Positions 1 to 13,366 of a stretch of 15,633 bases of DNA are shown piece after piece. The position numbers and the translations under genes were made by a program. Source of the DNA: JBEEJL01 sp043744215 (GTDB lineage: Bacteria > Pseudomonadota > Gammaproteobacteria > Burkholderiales > JBEEJL01). A model generated the notes under the pieces. That model was given only the letters and a program-made list of their open reading frames with translations, searched no databases and was not told the origin of the DNA. Position 1 is the first letter of the stretch; every line of letters begins with the position of its first letter. The stretch spans positions 1 through 15,633 of the forward strand of contig JAYTVC010000059.1 of the NCBI GenBank assembly GCA_043744215.1, written 5' to 3'.

Positions 1-87
<87 letters not shown>

Positions 88-110
88 GCCGTACCAAGAT
101 CCACACATAG

Positions 111-138
111 AAATATTGAATATAATCAAATAGTTACA
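111..138 (+). repeat. AT-rich 28-nt element, copy 1 (upstream of tRNA-Trp)
   Basis: This stretch matches positions 13339-13366 at 26 of 28 bases; the differences are G118/C13346 and A122/T13350. The shared core includes TAATCAAATAGTTACA. It lies in the tuf to tRNA-Trp gap, 14 nt before the tRNA. It contains the TATAAT listed separately, so a duplicated promoter region is one reading. A protein binding site or a remnant of sequence exchange are others. Confidence 0.7.
121..126 (+). promoter_or_regulatory. Candidate -10 box for the tRNA-Trp-secE-nusG transcript
   Basis: A perfect TATAAT lies 26 nt before the first base of tRNA-Trp, which would put the transcription start near 132-134 with a short tRNA 5' leader. 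No good -35 hexamer is seen at the usual 16-18 nt spacing; the nearest partial match, TCCACA at 100-105, is 15 nt away. The region is AT-rich, which favours promoter function, but read-through from tuf could also supply this transcript. Inference only. Confidence 0.45.
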
Positions 139-152
139 TAAATGCCAAATAC

Positions 153-228
153 AGGCCAATAGCTCAATTGGCAGAGCGTCGGTCTCCAAAACCGAAGGTT
201 GGGGGTTCGAGGCCCTCTTGGCCTGCCA
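153..228 (+). tRNA. tRNA-Trp, anticodon CCA
   Basis: This is a 76-nt cloverleaf with an encoded 3' CCA. The acceptor stem pairs AGGCCAA (153-159) with TTGGCCT (218-224), followed by discriminator G225 and CCA 226-228. The D-arm reads AGCTCAATTGGCAGAGC. The anticodon loop is CTCCAAA with anticodon CCA at 185-187, flanked by the CGGT/ACCG stem. The T-arm has the invariant GGTTCGA. It decodes UGG. The gene sits 23 nt before secE and is probably cotranscribed with it, so processing of the tRNA 3' end would release the secE mRNA. No intron or odd base is seen. Confidence 0.97.
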
Positions 229-251
229 CACATAATGCAGAAACCGGAACC

Positions 252-599
252 ATGAAAGACAAACTGAAGTTAGGAGTGGCAGCATTACTGGTCGTGGCAG
301 GCATTGCCGGCTATTACTTGCTGCACGAACAAGCGGATGTGCTGCGCGTGCTTTCAGTATTGGCTGGCGTTGCGGCGGGCGGATTCGTGGCATGGCTGTC
401 CGAGCCGGGCAAGCAGTTCTATGTGTTTGCACGGGAATCCTGGACTGAAGCTACCAAAGTCGTGTGGCCGACACGCAAAGAAACGATGCAGACGACCGGC
501 ATTGTATTCGCGCTTGCCGCCATTATGGCGCTTTACATGGGCCTGGTTGATTGGGGTTTGACTACGCTGGTAACCAAGCTGATAGGAGGCGGACAATGA
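252..599 (+). CDS. secE: Preprotein translocase subunit SecE
   Basis: A 115-residue inner-membrane protein that clamps and stabilises SecY in the SecYEG channel, which exports unfolded proteins. Three hydrophobic segments are visible, at about residues 8-24, 31-49 and 84-108. This is the three-helix layout of E. coli SecE rather than the single-helix form of many other bacteria. The conserved amphipathic stretch before the last helix reads ESWTEATKVVWPTRKETMQT (about 62-81), the family signature. I chose ATG252: upstream in-frame starts fall inside the tRNA gene, and family proteins begin near here. The ribosome binding site is poor (GGAA at 246-249, too close to the ATG). The 3' end overlaps nusG in an ATGA. 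Confidence 0.95.
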   Translation: MKDKLKLGVAALLVVAGIAGYYLLHEQADVLRVLSVLAGVAAGGFVAWLSEPGKQFYVFARESWTEATKVVWPTRKETMQTTGIVFALAAIMALYMGLVDWGLTTLVTKLIGGGQ

Positions 600-1129
600 C
601 CATGCGATGGTACGTGGTACACGCCTATTCCGGCTTTGAGAAAAGCGTGCAGCGCGCTTTGATCGACCGCATTCAGCGTTCCGACATTAAAGATAAATTC
701 GGCGAAGTGCTGGTGCCCGTCGAAGAAGTGGTCGAGATGAAGGCCGGACAAAAAAGCATTTCCGAGCGCAAGTTTTTCCCCGGCTATGTGCTGGTGCAAA
801 TGGAAATGACGGATGAGTCGTGGCATATGGTGAAAAGCACGCCGAAGGTCACCGGTTTCATCGGCGGCACGTCGACCAAGCCGACACCGATTAGCGAAAA
901 AGAAGTCGCCAACATCATGCATCAGGTGCAGGAAGGTGTTGAAAAGCCGAAGCCCAAAGTGTTGTTCGAAGTAGGAGAGAGCGTGCGCGTGACCGAAGGC
1001 CCGTTCACCGATTTCAACGGCAATGTGGAAGAAGTGAATTACGACAAAAGCAAGATTCGCGTTTCAGTTTTGATTTTTGGTCGTTCCACACCGGTAGAAC
1101 TCGACTTCGGCCAGGTTGAAAAAGCCTAA
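596..1129 (+). CDS. nusG: Transcription termination/antitermination factor NusG
   Basis: A 177-residue NusG. It binds the beta' clamp helices of RNA polymerase, suppresses pausing, and links polymerase to Rho or to ribosomal protein S10. The N-terminal NGN domain starts with RWYVVHAYSGFEKSVQ and includes the FFPGYVLVQMEM strand. The C-terminal KOW domain spans about 126-177, with VTEGPFTDFNGNVEEV and IFGRSTPVELDF. ATG596 is preferred over ATG602 because AGGAGG at 584-589 is 6 nt away, ideal spacing. It overlaps the secE stop (ATGA), which suggests translational coupling. Length is close to E. coli NusG (181). A hairpin with a T tract follows about 75 nt downstream. Confidence 0.97.
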   Translation: MTMRWYVVHAYSGFEKSVQRALIDRIQRSDIKDKFGEVLVPVEEVVEMKAGQKSISERKFFPGYVLVQMEMTDESWHMVKSTPKVTGFIGGTSTKPTPISEKEVANIMHQVQEGVEKPKPKVLFEVGESVRVTEGPFTDFNGNVEEVNYDKSKIRVSVLIFGRSTPVELDFGQVEKA

Positions 1130-1147
1130 CGGCAAGATTGAGAAGCA

Positions 1148-1314
1148 GGATTGAGGATCGTGGATTGAGGATTGAGTAAACCCTCGGTATTCGATCAGTA
1201 GTGCGCAAATGGCAATAGCCGTTTGTGTTTTTTAACAGGGGAGGATAAAGATTTAGGTGGCACGGACGGTTTGAGATATTTTTTCCTCAATCCACCATCC
1301 TCGCTCCTCAATCC
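1148..1314. repeat. Heptamer-built inverted-repeat element A, nusG-rplK gap
   Basis: Two 29-nt arms lie at 1148-1176 and 1286-1314. The right arm, reverse complemented, matches the left at 25 of 29 positions. Each arm divides exactly into four heptamers plus a G. The left arm is GGATTGA, GGATCGT, GGATTGA, GGATTGA, G; the right arm (complement) is GGATTGA, GGAGCGA, GGATGGT, GGATTGA, G. The arms enclose 109 nt that include the hairpin and T tract at 1204-1233. A second element of the same design lies at 2607-2736. No ORF is enclosed and no target duplication is obvious. It could be a MITE- or REP-like intergenic element. In RNA the arms could pair into a long imperfect stem. Confidence 0.85.
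1204..1233 (+). terminator. Terminator-like hairpin with T6 tract after nusG
   Basis: CGCAAATGGC (1204-1213) pairs with GCCGTTTGTG (1218-1227) around an AATA loop. The ten pairs include two G-T wobbles (1205/1226 and 1210/1221). A run of six T follows at 1228-1233. This fits an intrinsic terminator of moderate strength ending the tRNA-Trp-secE-nusG transcript. The stem is only moderately GC-rich, so it may leak. It lies within the loop of inverted-repeat element A. Confidence 0.6.
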
Positions 1315-1346
1315 TTTGTCCGCTACTACCCACCAAGGAGCAAATC

Positions 1347-1781
1347 ATGGCGAAAAAAATCGTCGGTTACATCAAGTTGCAAGTGCCTGCGGGCAAAGCC
1401 AACCCGAGCCCGCCTATCGGCCCGGCGCTGGGCCAGCGCGGTTTGAACATCATGGAATTCTGTAAGGCGTTTAACGCGCAAACCCAAGGCGTTGAACCGG
1501 GCCTGCCGATTCCTGTGGTGATTACGGCATTCGCGGACAAGAGCTTCACGTTCGTGATGAAAACACCCCCCGCGACCATTCTCATCAAGAAGGCCGCGAA
1601 GATTGACAAGGGCAGCCCTACGCCGCACACCGTTAAGGTCGGCAAGCTCACGCGCCAACAGGCGGAAGACATCGCCAAACTTAAAATGCCTGACCTCACC
1701 GCAGCGGACATGGACGCCGCCGTGCGCACCATCGCTGGTAGCGCGCGCAGCATTGGCATTGATGTGGAGGGCGTAAAATGA
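1347..1781 (+). CDS. rplK: 50S ribosomal protein L11
   Basis: A 144-residue L11 (E. coli 142), part of the base of the ribosomal GTPase centre on 23S rRNA. It takes part in EF-G and EF-Tu function and in stringent-response sensing. The N-terminal domain holds the proline-rich switch PAGKANPSPPIGPALGQRG and the NIMEFCKAFN helix. The C-terminal rRNA-binding domain carries TPPATILIKKAA, GKLTRQQAEDIAKLKMPDL and the ending IAGSARSIGIDVEG. ATG1347 has AAGGAG at 1335-1340, 6 nt away. The stop overlaps the rplA start in an ATGA, indicating coupled translation of L11 and L1. I found no convincing promoter between the upstream T tract and this gene. Confidence 0.98.
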   Translation: MAKKIVGYIKLQVPAGKANPSPPIGPALGQRGLNIMEFCKAFNAQTQGVEPGLPIPVVITAFADKSFTFVMKTPPATILIKKAAKIDKGSPTPHTVKVGKLTRQQAEDIAKLKMPDLTAADMDAAVRTIAGSARSIGIDVEGVK

Positions 1782-2479
1782 GTAACCTGACCAAACGCAC
1801 GAAAGCCCTGCGCGCCGCAGTGGATTCAACCAAACTTTATCCCGCGCCTGCCGCGCTGGAGCTGGTGAAAAAAACAGCGACTGCCAAGTTCGACGAATCC
1901 GTTGACGTGGCCATCAACCTCGGCGTTGACGCGAAAAAATCCGACCAGACCGTGCGCGGCTCAGTCGTGATGCCGCGTGGCACAGGCAAGACCGTCCGCG
2001 TTGCCGTATTCGCACAAGGTGCCAATGCCGAAGCGGCTAAAGGTGCCGGCGCTGATATCGTTGGCTTCGAAGATCTCGCTGAAAAAATCAAGGGCGGCTT
2101 TATGGATTTCGACATCGTCGTCGCCACGCCGGATGCCATGCGTATCGTTGGCCAACTGGGCCAGATTCTCGGCCCGCGCGGCCTGATGCCGAATCCGAAG
2201 GTTGGCACCGTATCGGCCAACCCTGCTGAAGCAGTAAAAAATGCCAAGGCTGGCCAGGTGCAGTACCGCACCGACAAGGGCGGCATTGTGCAATGTACGA
2301 TTGGCCGCGCGTCGTTCACCGTTGAAGCGCTGCAGGAAAACCTGATGGCCCTCATCGGCGCATTGAACAAGGCCAAGCCGCCCACCTCGAAAGGCGTGTT
2401 CCTGAAAAAGATTTCCGTTTCCAGCACCATGGGTACGGGCGTGAAAATCGATCAGGCCAGCCTGGCAGCGCAAGCGTAA
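1778..2479 (+). CDS. rplA: 50S ribosomal protein L1
   Basis: A 233-residue L1 (E. coli 234), which binds the mobile L1 stalk of 23S rRNA and helps release deacylated tRNA from the E site. In E. coli free L1 also represses translation of the rplK-rplA mRNA. Visible hallmarks are the N-terminal KRTKALRAAVD, VVMPRGTGKTVRVAVFAQG (about 64-82), and the family signature ILGPRGLMPNPKVGTV at about 130-145. The end is VSSTMGTGVKIDQASL. The start overlaps the rplK stop by 4 nt. It is followed by a 398-nt gap containing tandem hairpins, a heptamer inverted repeat and the rplJ leader. Confidence 0.98.
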   Translation: MSNLTKRTKALRAAVDSTKLYPAPAALELVKKTATAKFDESVDVAINLGVDAKKSDQTVRGSVVMPRGTGKTVRVAVFAQGANAEAAKGAGADIVGFEDLAEKIKGGFMDFDIVVATPDAMRIVGQLGQILGPRGLMPNPKVGTVSANPAEAVKNAKAGQVQYRTDKGGIVQCTIGRASFTVEALQENLMALIGALNKAKPPTSKGVFLKKISVSSTMGTGVKIDQASLAAQA

Positions 2480-2493
2480 TAAATTTTATTTTT

Positions 2494-2534
2494 GGCGCCG
2501 CATATACGCGACGCCTGTCCGGAGAAATCGGACA
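2494..2534 (+). other. Two back-to-back hairpins after rplA
   Basis: Stem 1 pairs 2494-2501 (GGCGCCGC) with 2508-2515 (GCGACGCC), with one C/A mismatch and a 6-nt loop. Stem 2 starts on the next base: TGTCCG (2516-2521) pairs perfectly with CGGACA (2529-2534) around a 7-nt loop. No T run follows either stem; the T-rich stretch precedes them. They are therefore not a standard terminator. They could mark RNA processing, protect the rplKA mRNA 3' end, or belong to the rplJ leader. Function unknown. Confidence 0.5.
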
Positions 2535-2606
2535 ACAAACTTTGGGCTGCTGCATTGATGATGTTGGTTGATGCGGCAGGTTATCAAAGACCGTAGGGGT
2601 GAGGCA

Positions 2607-2736
2607 GGATTGAGGAGTGAGCATTGAGGATTGAGCAGCACCTCAAACCCACTAGGACATCTTGTTTTGCTTAATAGTGAAAAGGCAGGGACGAGTTTCC
2701 GGATTTTCTCAATCCACGATCCTCACTCCTCAATCC
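2607..2736. repeat. Heptamer-built inverted-repeat element B, rplA-rplJ gap
   Basis: Arms of 29 nt lie at 2607-2635 and 2708-2736, matching at 26 of 29 positions as an inverted pair. The left arm reads GGATTGA, GGAGTGA, GCATTGA, GGATTGA, G; the right arm (complement) reads GGATTGA, GGAGTGA, GGATCGT, GGATTGA, G. The right arm differs from that of element A at only 2 of 29 positions. The loop is 72 nt and shares little with the loop of element A. The whole 2480-2877 gap holds no credible gene: it contains the tandem hairpins, this element and the candidate L10 leader. I found no promoter here that I would defend, although rplJ often has its own. Confidence 0.85.
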
Positions 2737-2768
2737 TCGACACACCCTCCGCAGATGGCGTGCCCCAA

Positions 2769-2803
2769 TCAGGTTTCCACAGCTTCGGCTGAAAAATTCC
2801 TGA
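2769..2803 (+). promoter_or_regulatory. Candidate L10 autoregulatory leader stem upstream of rplJ
   Basis: TCAGG (2769-2773) can pair with CCTGA (2799-2803), enclosing a CAGC/GCTG stem (2780-2783 with 2788-2791) capped by TTCG. Short TTT/AAA pairing with internal loops lies between. In many bacteria the L10-L7/L12 complex binds a bent stem with internal loops in the rplJ leader and represses translation. The position, about 75 nt before the start codon, suits that. The assignment rests on location and fold only. Confidence 0.4.
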
Positions 2804-2864
2804 CGCAAGGTCGCTGTTATCAAACGGTTGTGCGCTGAAAATTTTTTCGTCGCCAATCATTTTT

Positions 2865-2880
2865 AAGGAGTAAGACCTTG
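2865..2880 (+). promoter_or_regulatory. Ribosome binding site and TTG start of rplJ
   Basis: AAGGAG at 2865-2870 lies 7 nt before TTG2878. No ATG or GTG precedes the TTG in frame near this site, and the next in-frame ATG is 32 codons into the gene, past conserved residues. The TTG is therefore almost certainly the real start. Confidence 0.85.
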
Positions 2881-3399
2881 AGTCTCAATCTTGATGAGAA
2901 AAAAGCCGTAGTCGCCGAAGTGTCCGCGAAAGTTGCGAACGCCCAGTCGATTATTGTTGCCGAGTATCGCGGGATGGAAGTGGTGCACATGACGACGCTG
3001 CGCGCGAAAGCCCGCGGCTCCAATGTGTACCTTCGTGTGCTGAAAAATACTCTGGCCCGTCGCGCTGTTGCCGATACGCCGTTTGCCGGGTTGTCCGACC
3101 ACATGGTCGGCCCGCTTGCCTACGCCATATCGGATGACCCCGTTGCGGCCGCCAAAGTGATGCATGACTTCGCCAAAGCTAACGACAAATTCGTCATTAA
3201 AGCCGGCGCGCTGGCCAACTCCGTGATGTCCGCCAAGGAAGTCGCGACGTTAGCCGCTATGCCGAGCCGTGAAGAACTGATCGCCAGACTGATGGGCACC
3301 ATGCAAGCGCCGGTCACCAAATTTGTGCAGACACTGAACGAAGTGCCGACCAAATTTGTCCGTGCCCTCGCCGCAGTACGCGATTCCAAACCAGCGTAA
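2878..3399 (+). CDS. rplJ: 50S ribosomal protein L10
   Basis: A 173-residue L10, the stalk base protein. Its N-terminal domain binds 23S rRNA next to L11, and its C-terminal helix carries the L7/L12 dimers. The start SLNLDEKKAVVAEVSAKV matches the conserved N-terminus of the family. RGMEVVHMTTLRAKAR and YLRVLKNTLARRAV are the rRNA-binding core (about 32-63). The end, from about 140, contains MGTMQAPVTKFVQTLNEVPTKFVRALAAV and is the helical L7/L12-binding tail. Translation starts at TTG, a rare codon for a highly expressed protein, which may limit L10 relative to L7/L12. It is followed 35 nt later by rplL. Confidence 0.97.
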   Translation: MSLNLDEKKAVVAEVSAKVANAQSIIVAEYRGMEVVHMTTLRAKARGSNVYLRVLKNTLARRAVADTPFAGLSDHMVGPLAYAISDDPVAAAKVMHDFAKANDKFVIKAGALANSVMSAKEVATLAAMPSREELIARLMGTMQAPVTKFVQTLNEVPTKFVRALAAVRDSKPA

Positions 3400-3434
3400 C
3401 TTATTGATTTTATTTAATTTTTAGGAGTTTTATC

Positions 3435-3812
3435 ATGGCCGTAGCCAAAGCAGACATTCTCGAAGCCGTAGCAAATATGACCGTGCTGGAATTATCCCAG
3501 CTGATTAAAGACATGGAAGAAAAATTCGGCGTATCCGCTGCCGCTGCCGTTGCCGTTGCCGCGCCAGCCGCTGCTGGCGGTGCCGCTGCTGTTGAAGAGA
3601 AAACCGAATTCAACGTCGTGTTGACCAATGCTGGCGACAATAAAGTGAACACGATTAAAGTCGTGCGCACGATTACCGGTTTAGGTTTGAAAGAAGCGAA
3701 GGATCTGGTTGACGGCGCGCCCAAGGCTGTTAAAGAAGGCGTGTCGAAAGCCGACGCGGATGCGATCTTGAAGCAATTGATTGAAGCTGGCGCACAAGCT
3801 GAAATCAAGTAA
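3435..3812 (+). CDS. rplL: 50S ribosomal protein L7/L12
   Basis: A 125-residue L7/L12, present as multiple dimers on L10, that recruits and activates translational GTPases including EF-G and EF-Tu. The N-terminal dimerisation domain covers about residues 1-33. A flexible Ala/Val/Gly-rich hinge follows at about 34-53. The C-terminal factor-binding domain (about 54-125) contains TEFNVVLTNAGDNKVNTIKV, GLGLKEAKDLVDGAPKAVKEG and the closing helix. AGGAG at 3423-3427 is 7 nt before ATG3435, giving a better initiation region than that of rplJ, as expected for the protein made in excess. An attenuator-like hairpin follows. Confidence 0.98.
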   Translation: MAVAKADILEAVANMTVLELSQLIKDMEEKFGVSAAAAVAVAAPAAAGGAAAVEEKTEFNVVLTNAGDNKVNTIKVVRTITGLGLKEAKDLVDGAPKAVKEGVSKADADAILKQLIEAGAQAEIK

Positions 3813-3830
3813 TTGACATTTGCTCTACGC

Positions 3831-3857
3831 AAGGCTGGCGCGCAAGCGCCGGCCTTT
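3831..3857 (+). terminator. Attenuator-like hairpin between rplL and rpoB
   Basis: AAGGCTGGCGC (3831-3841) pairs with GCGCCGGCCTT (3846-3856) in an 11-bp stem with one G-T wobble and a GCAA loop, a GNRA-type tetraloop. Only three T follow (3855-3857), so termination should be partial. In E. coli a partial terminator at the same place lowers rpoBC expression relative to the ribosomal genes; the same role is inferred here. Confidence 0.7.
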
Positions 3858-3889
3858 CGCCGCTGGCAAGAATCAAGCGCAGCGGACAC

Positions 3890-3951
3890 TGAAGCCAGAA
3901 ACAAACCTGCCTGAAAATTTTCAGCCGTTTTGTTTCTGTCTTTAGCCTTCA
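3890..3951 (+). other. Long imperfect hairpin upstream of rpoB
   Basis: CAGAAACAAA (3896-3905) pairs perfectly with TTTGTTTCTG (3929-3938). Inside lies the 14-nt palindrome CTGAAAATTTTCAG (3911-3924); outside, TGAAG (3890-3894) can pair with CTTCA (3947-3951). No terminal T run follows and rpoB begins 27 nt later. It may be a duplex RNA processing site, by analogy with the RNase III site in the E. coli rplL-rpoB gap. The analogy is inferred. Confidence 0.5.
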
Positions 3952-3978
3952 CCTGTTCCATCACGCAATGGAGATTGT

Positions 3979-8052
<4,074 letters not shown>

Positions 8053-8117
8053 CATAAGTCATTGATTATAAACAGTTATTTATTAGATTTAGCCCCTGCA
8101 TTAACAGGAGTCGCACA

Positions 8118-12320
<4,203 letters not shown>

Positions 12321-12349
12321 CCGGTTTGGCTCGGTAGCTACGATGCGGC

Positions 12350-12378
12350 TTGACACAGGCAATACCGCACCGTAAAAT
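12350..12378 (+). promoter_or_regulatory. Strong sigma70-type promoter for the str operon (rpsL)
   Basis: TTGACA at 12350-12355, a 17-nt spacer, and TAAAAT at 12373-12378 give a perfect -35, ideal spacing and a 5/6 match at -10. The start would be near 12384-12387, about 66-69 nt before rpsL. It is the best promoter by eye in the window and begins 30 nt after the rpoC stop, so rpsL-rpsG-fusA-tuf can be transcribed independently of rpoBC. Confidence 0.8.
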
Positions 12379-12393
12379 TGATAGTCTTTTCTT

Positions 12394-12425
12394 GCGTTTC
12401 TGGCGCCTGTTGGCGCCAGAAACGC
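12394..12425 (+). promoter_or_regulatory. Perfect 14-bp stem-loop in the rpsL leader
   Basis: GCGTTTCTGGCGCC (12394-12407) pairs without mismatch with 12412-12425 around a TGTT loop. It would begin about 8-10 nt from the predicted transcript 5' end and finish 27 nt before the rpsL ATG. The sequence after it is TTAACC, not a T run, so it is unlikely to terminate transcription. A 5' mRNA-stabilising hairpin or a regulatory protein site is more likely. Confidence 0.75.
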
Positions 12426-12452
12426 TTAACCATCCGTAAGTGAGAAGTACAG

Positions 12453-12830
12453 ATGCCCACAAATAACCAATTAATTCGCAAGCCGCGCGCACTGATTAAA
12501 GCGAAAAGCAAAGTGCCAGCACTGAACAGTTGCCCGCAAAAGCGCGGAGTGTGTACTCGCGTTTACACAACCACGCCGAAAAAGCCGAACTCGGCTTTGC
12601 GTAAAGTCGCCAAAGTGCGCTTAACCAATGGCTTTGAAGTCATTAGCTACATCGGTGGCGAAGGACACAATCTGCAAGAGCACTCAGTGGTGCTGATTCG
12701 CGGCGGTCGCGTAAAAGACTTGCCGGGTGTGCGTTACCACATGGTGCGCGGCAGCCTCGACACCGCAGGTGTTAAAGATCGCAAACAGAGTCGTTCGAAA
12801 TACGGTGCCAAGCGCCCCAAAGCAGCATAA
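12453..12830 (+). CDS. rpsL: 30S ribosomal protein S12
   Basis: A 125-residue S12 (E. coli 124) that sits at the decoding centre and monitors codon-anticodon pairing. The block CPQKRGVCTRVYTTTPKKPN leads into SALRKV and carries K43. GGRVKDLPGVRYH carries K88 and D89. Both lysines, where streptomycin-resistance changes usually arise, are unaltered. D89 is the residue known to be methylthiolated in E. coli. The ending SRSKYGAKRPKA is typical. The ribosome binding site is weak (GAGAAG at 12442-12447), and the leader carries the stem-loop at 12394-12425. rpsG follows after only 24 nt. Confidence 0.98.
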   Translation: MPTNNQLIRKPRALIKAKSKVPALNSCPQKRGVCTRVYTTTPKKPNSALRKVAKVRLTNGFEVISYIGGEGHNLQEHSVVLIRGGRVKDLPGVRYHMVRGSLDTAGVKDRKQSRSKYGAKRPKAA

Positions 12831-12854
12831 CCAAATAAGTTTTAGAGGTCATTC

Positions 12855-13325
12855 ATGCCAAGACGTAGAGAAGTTCCCAAGCGCGATATTCTTCCTGATC
12901 CGAAATTCGGCAATGTCGAAGTGTCGAAATTCGTTAATGTGCTGATGCAAGAAGGCAAAAAAGCCGTAGCCGAGCGCATCATTTACGGCGCGCTGGAGCA
13001 AATCCAGAAAAAGGCCGGGAAAGACCCAATCGAGATTTTTATCACTGCGCTGAATAATGCGCGACCAATGGTAGAAGTGAAAAGCCGCCGCGTCGGTGGT
13101 GCCAACTATCAGGTGCCGGTTGAAGTACGCGCAACGCGTCGTACTGCGCTGGCTATGCGCTGGTTGCGCGAAGCGGCGCGTAAGCGTGGTGAAAAATCCA
13201 TGGGCATGCGCCTGGCTGCGGAGCTGATTGAAGCGTCTGAAGGTCGTGGTGGCGCAATTAAAAAACGCGAAGAAGTGCACCGTATGGCCGATGCCAACAA
13301 GGCATTTGCGCACTATCGGTTCTAG
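12855..13325 (+). CDS. rpsG: 30S ribosomal protein S7
   Basis: A 156-residue S7, a primary assembly protein that nucleates the 30S head on 16S rRNA and lies near the E site. The signature PRRREVPKRDILPDPKFGNV opens the protein, followed by VNVLMQEGKKAVAERI, VKSRRVGGANYQVPVEV and the conserved ALRWL-like helix AMRWLREAARKR. The length agrees with common S7 proteins. GAGG at 12845-12848 is 6 nt before the ATG. In E. coli, S7 represses its operon by binding a roughly 100-nt rpsL-rpsG spacer; here the spacer is 24 nt, too short for that structure, so any feedback must work elsewhere. Confidence 0.98.
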   Translation: MPRRREVPKRDILPDPKFGNVEVSKFVNVLMQEGKKAVAERIIYGALEQIQKKAGKDPIEIFITALNNARPMVEVKSRRVGGANYQVPVEVRATRRTALAMRWLREAARKRGEKSMGMRLAAELIEASEGRGGAIKKREEVHRMADANKAFAHYRF

Positions 13326-13338
13326 GTTTGCGAATATA

Positions 13339-13366
13339 AAATATTCAATTTAATCAAATAGTTACA
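13339..13366 (+). repeat. AT-rich 28-nt element, copy 2 (rpsG-fusA gap)
   Basis: This matches 111-138 at 26 of 28 bases. The position equal to the TATAAT of copy 1 is TTTAAT (13349-13354), with a partial -35 (TTGCGA, 13328-13333) at 15-nt spacing. If it acts as a promoter, the transcript would begin near 13360 and lead directly into the hairpin at 13367. Function inferred. Confidence 0.7.

Noticed and set aside
168..251. Extended SecE start at TTG168
   Set aside because: It would translate the tRNA-Trp gene; ATG252 gives the normal SecE N-terminus.
1258..1276. TGGCACG as a sigma54 promoter upstream of rplK
   Set aside because: The required GC of the -12 element is missing; TT is found at that spacing.
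1148..1314. CRISPR-like repeats in the nusG-rplK gap
   Set aside because: Only two arms, in inverted orientation, made of degenerate heptamers, with no regular spacers or cas genes.
1223..1465. 80-codon + strand frame overlapping the rplK start
   Set aside because: It runs through the hairpin T tract and the repeat arm, then out of frame into rplK; no family resemblance.
1837..2430. Long antisense reading frame opposite rplA
   Set aside because: It is the complement of a conserved GC-rich gene, has no recognisable domain or start region, and is fully explained by L1 codon bias. The same holds for the 220-codon frame opposite fusA at 13405-14067.
2553..2577. TTGATG-containing stretch (2555 onward) as the rplJ promoter
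   Set aside because: The nearest -10-like sequence is at about 20-nt spacing and matches poorly.
3813..3841. Perfect TTGACA (3813-3818) just after the rplL stop as a promoter for rpoB
   Set aside because: No -10-like hexamer lies 16-18 nt downstream; that place is the GC-rich stem of the attenuator hairpin.
12394..12425. The 14-bp stem as the rpoC terminator
   Set aside because: It has no following T run on either strand and lies downstream of the rpsL promoter, inside the predicted leader.
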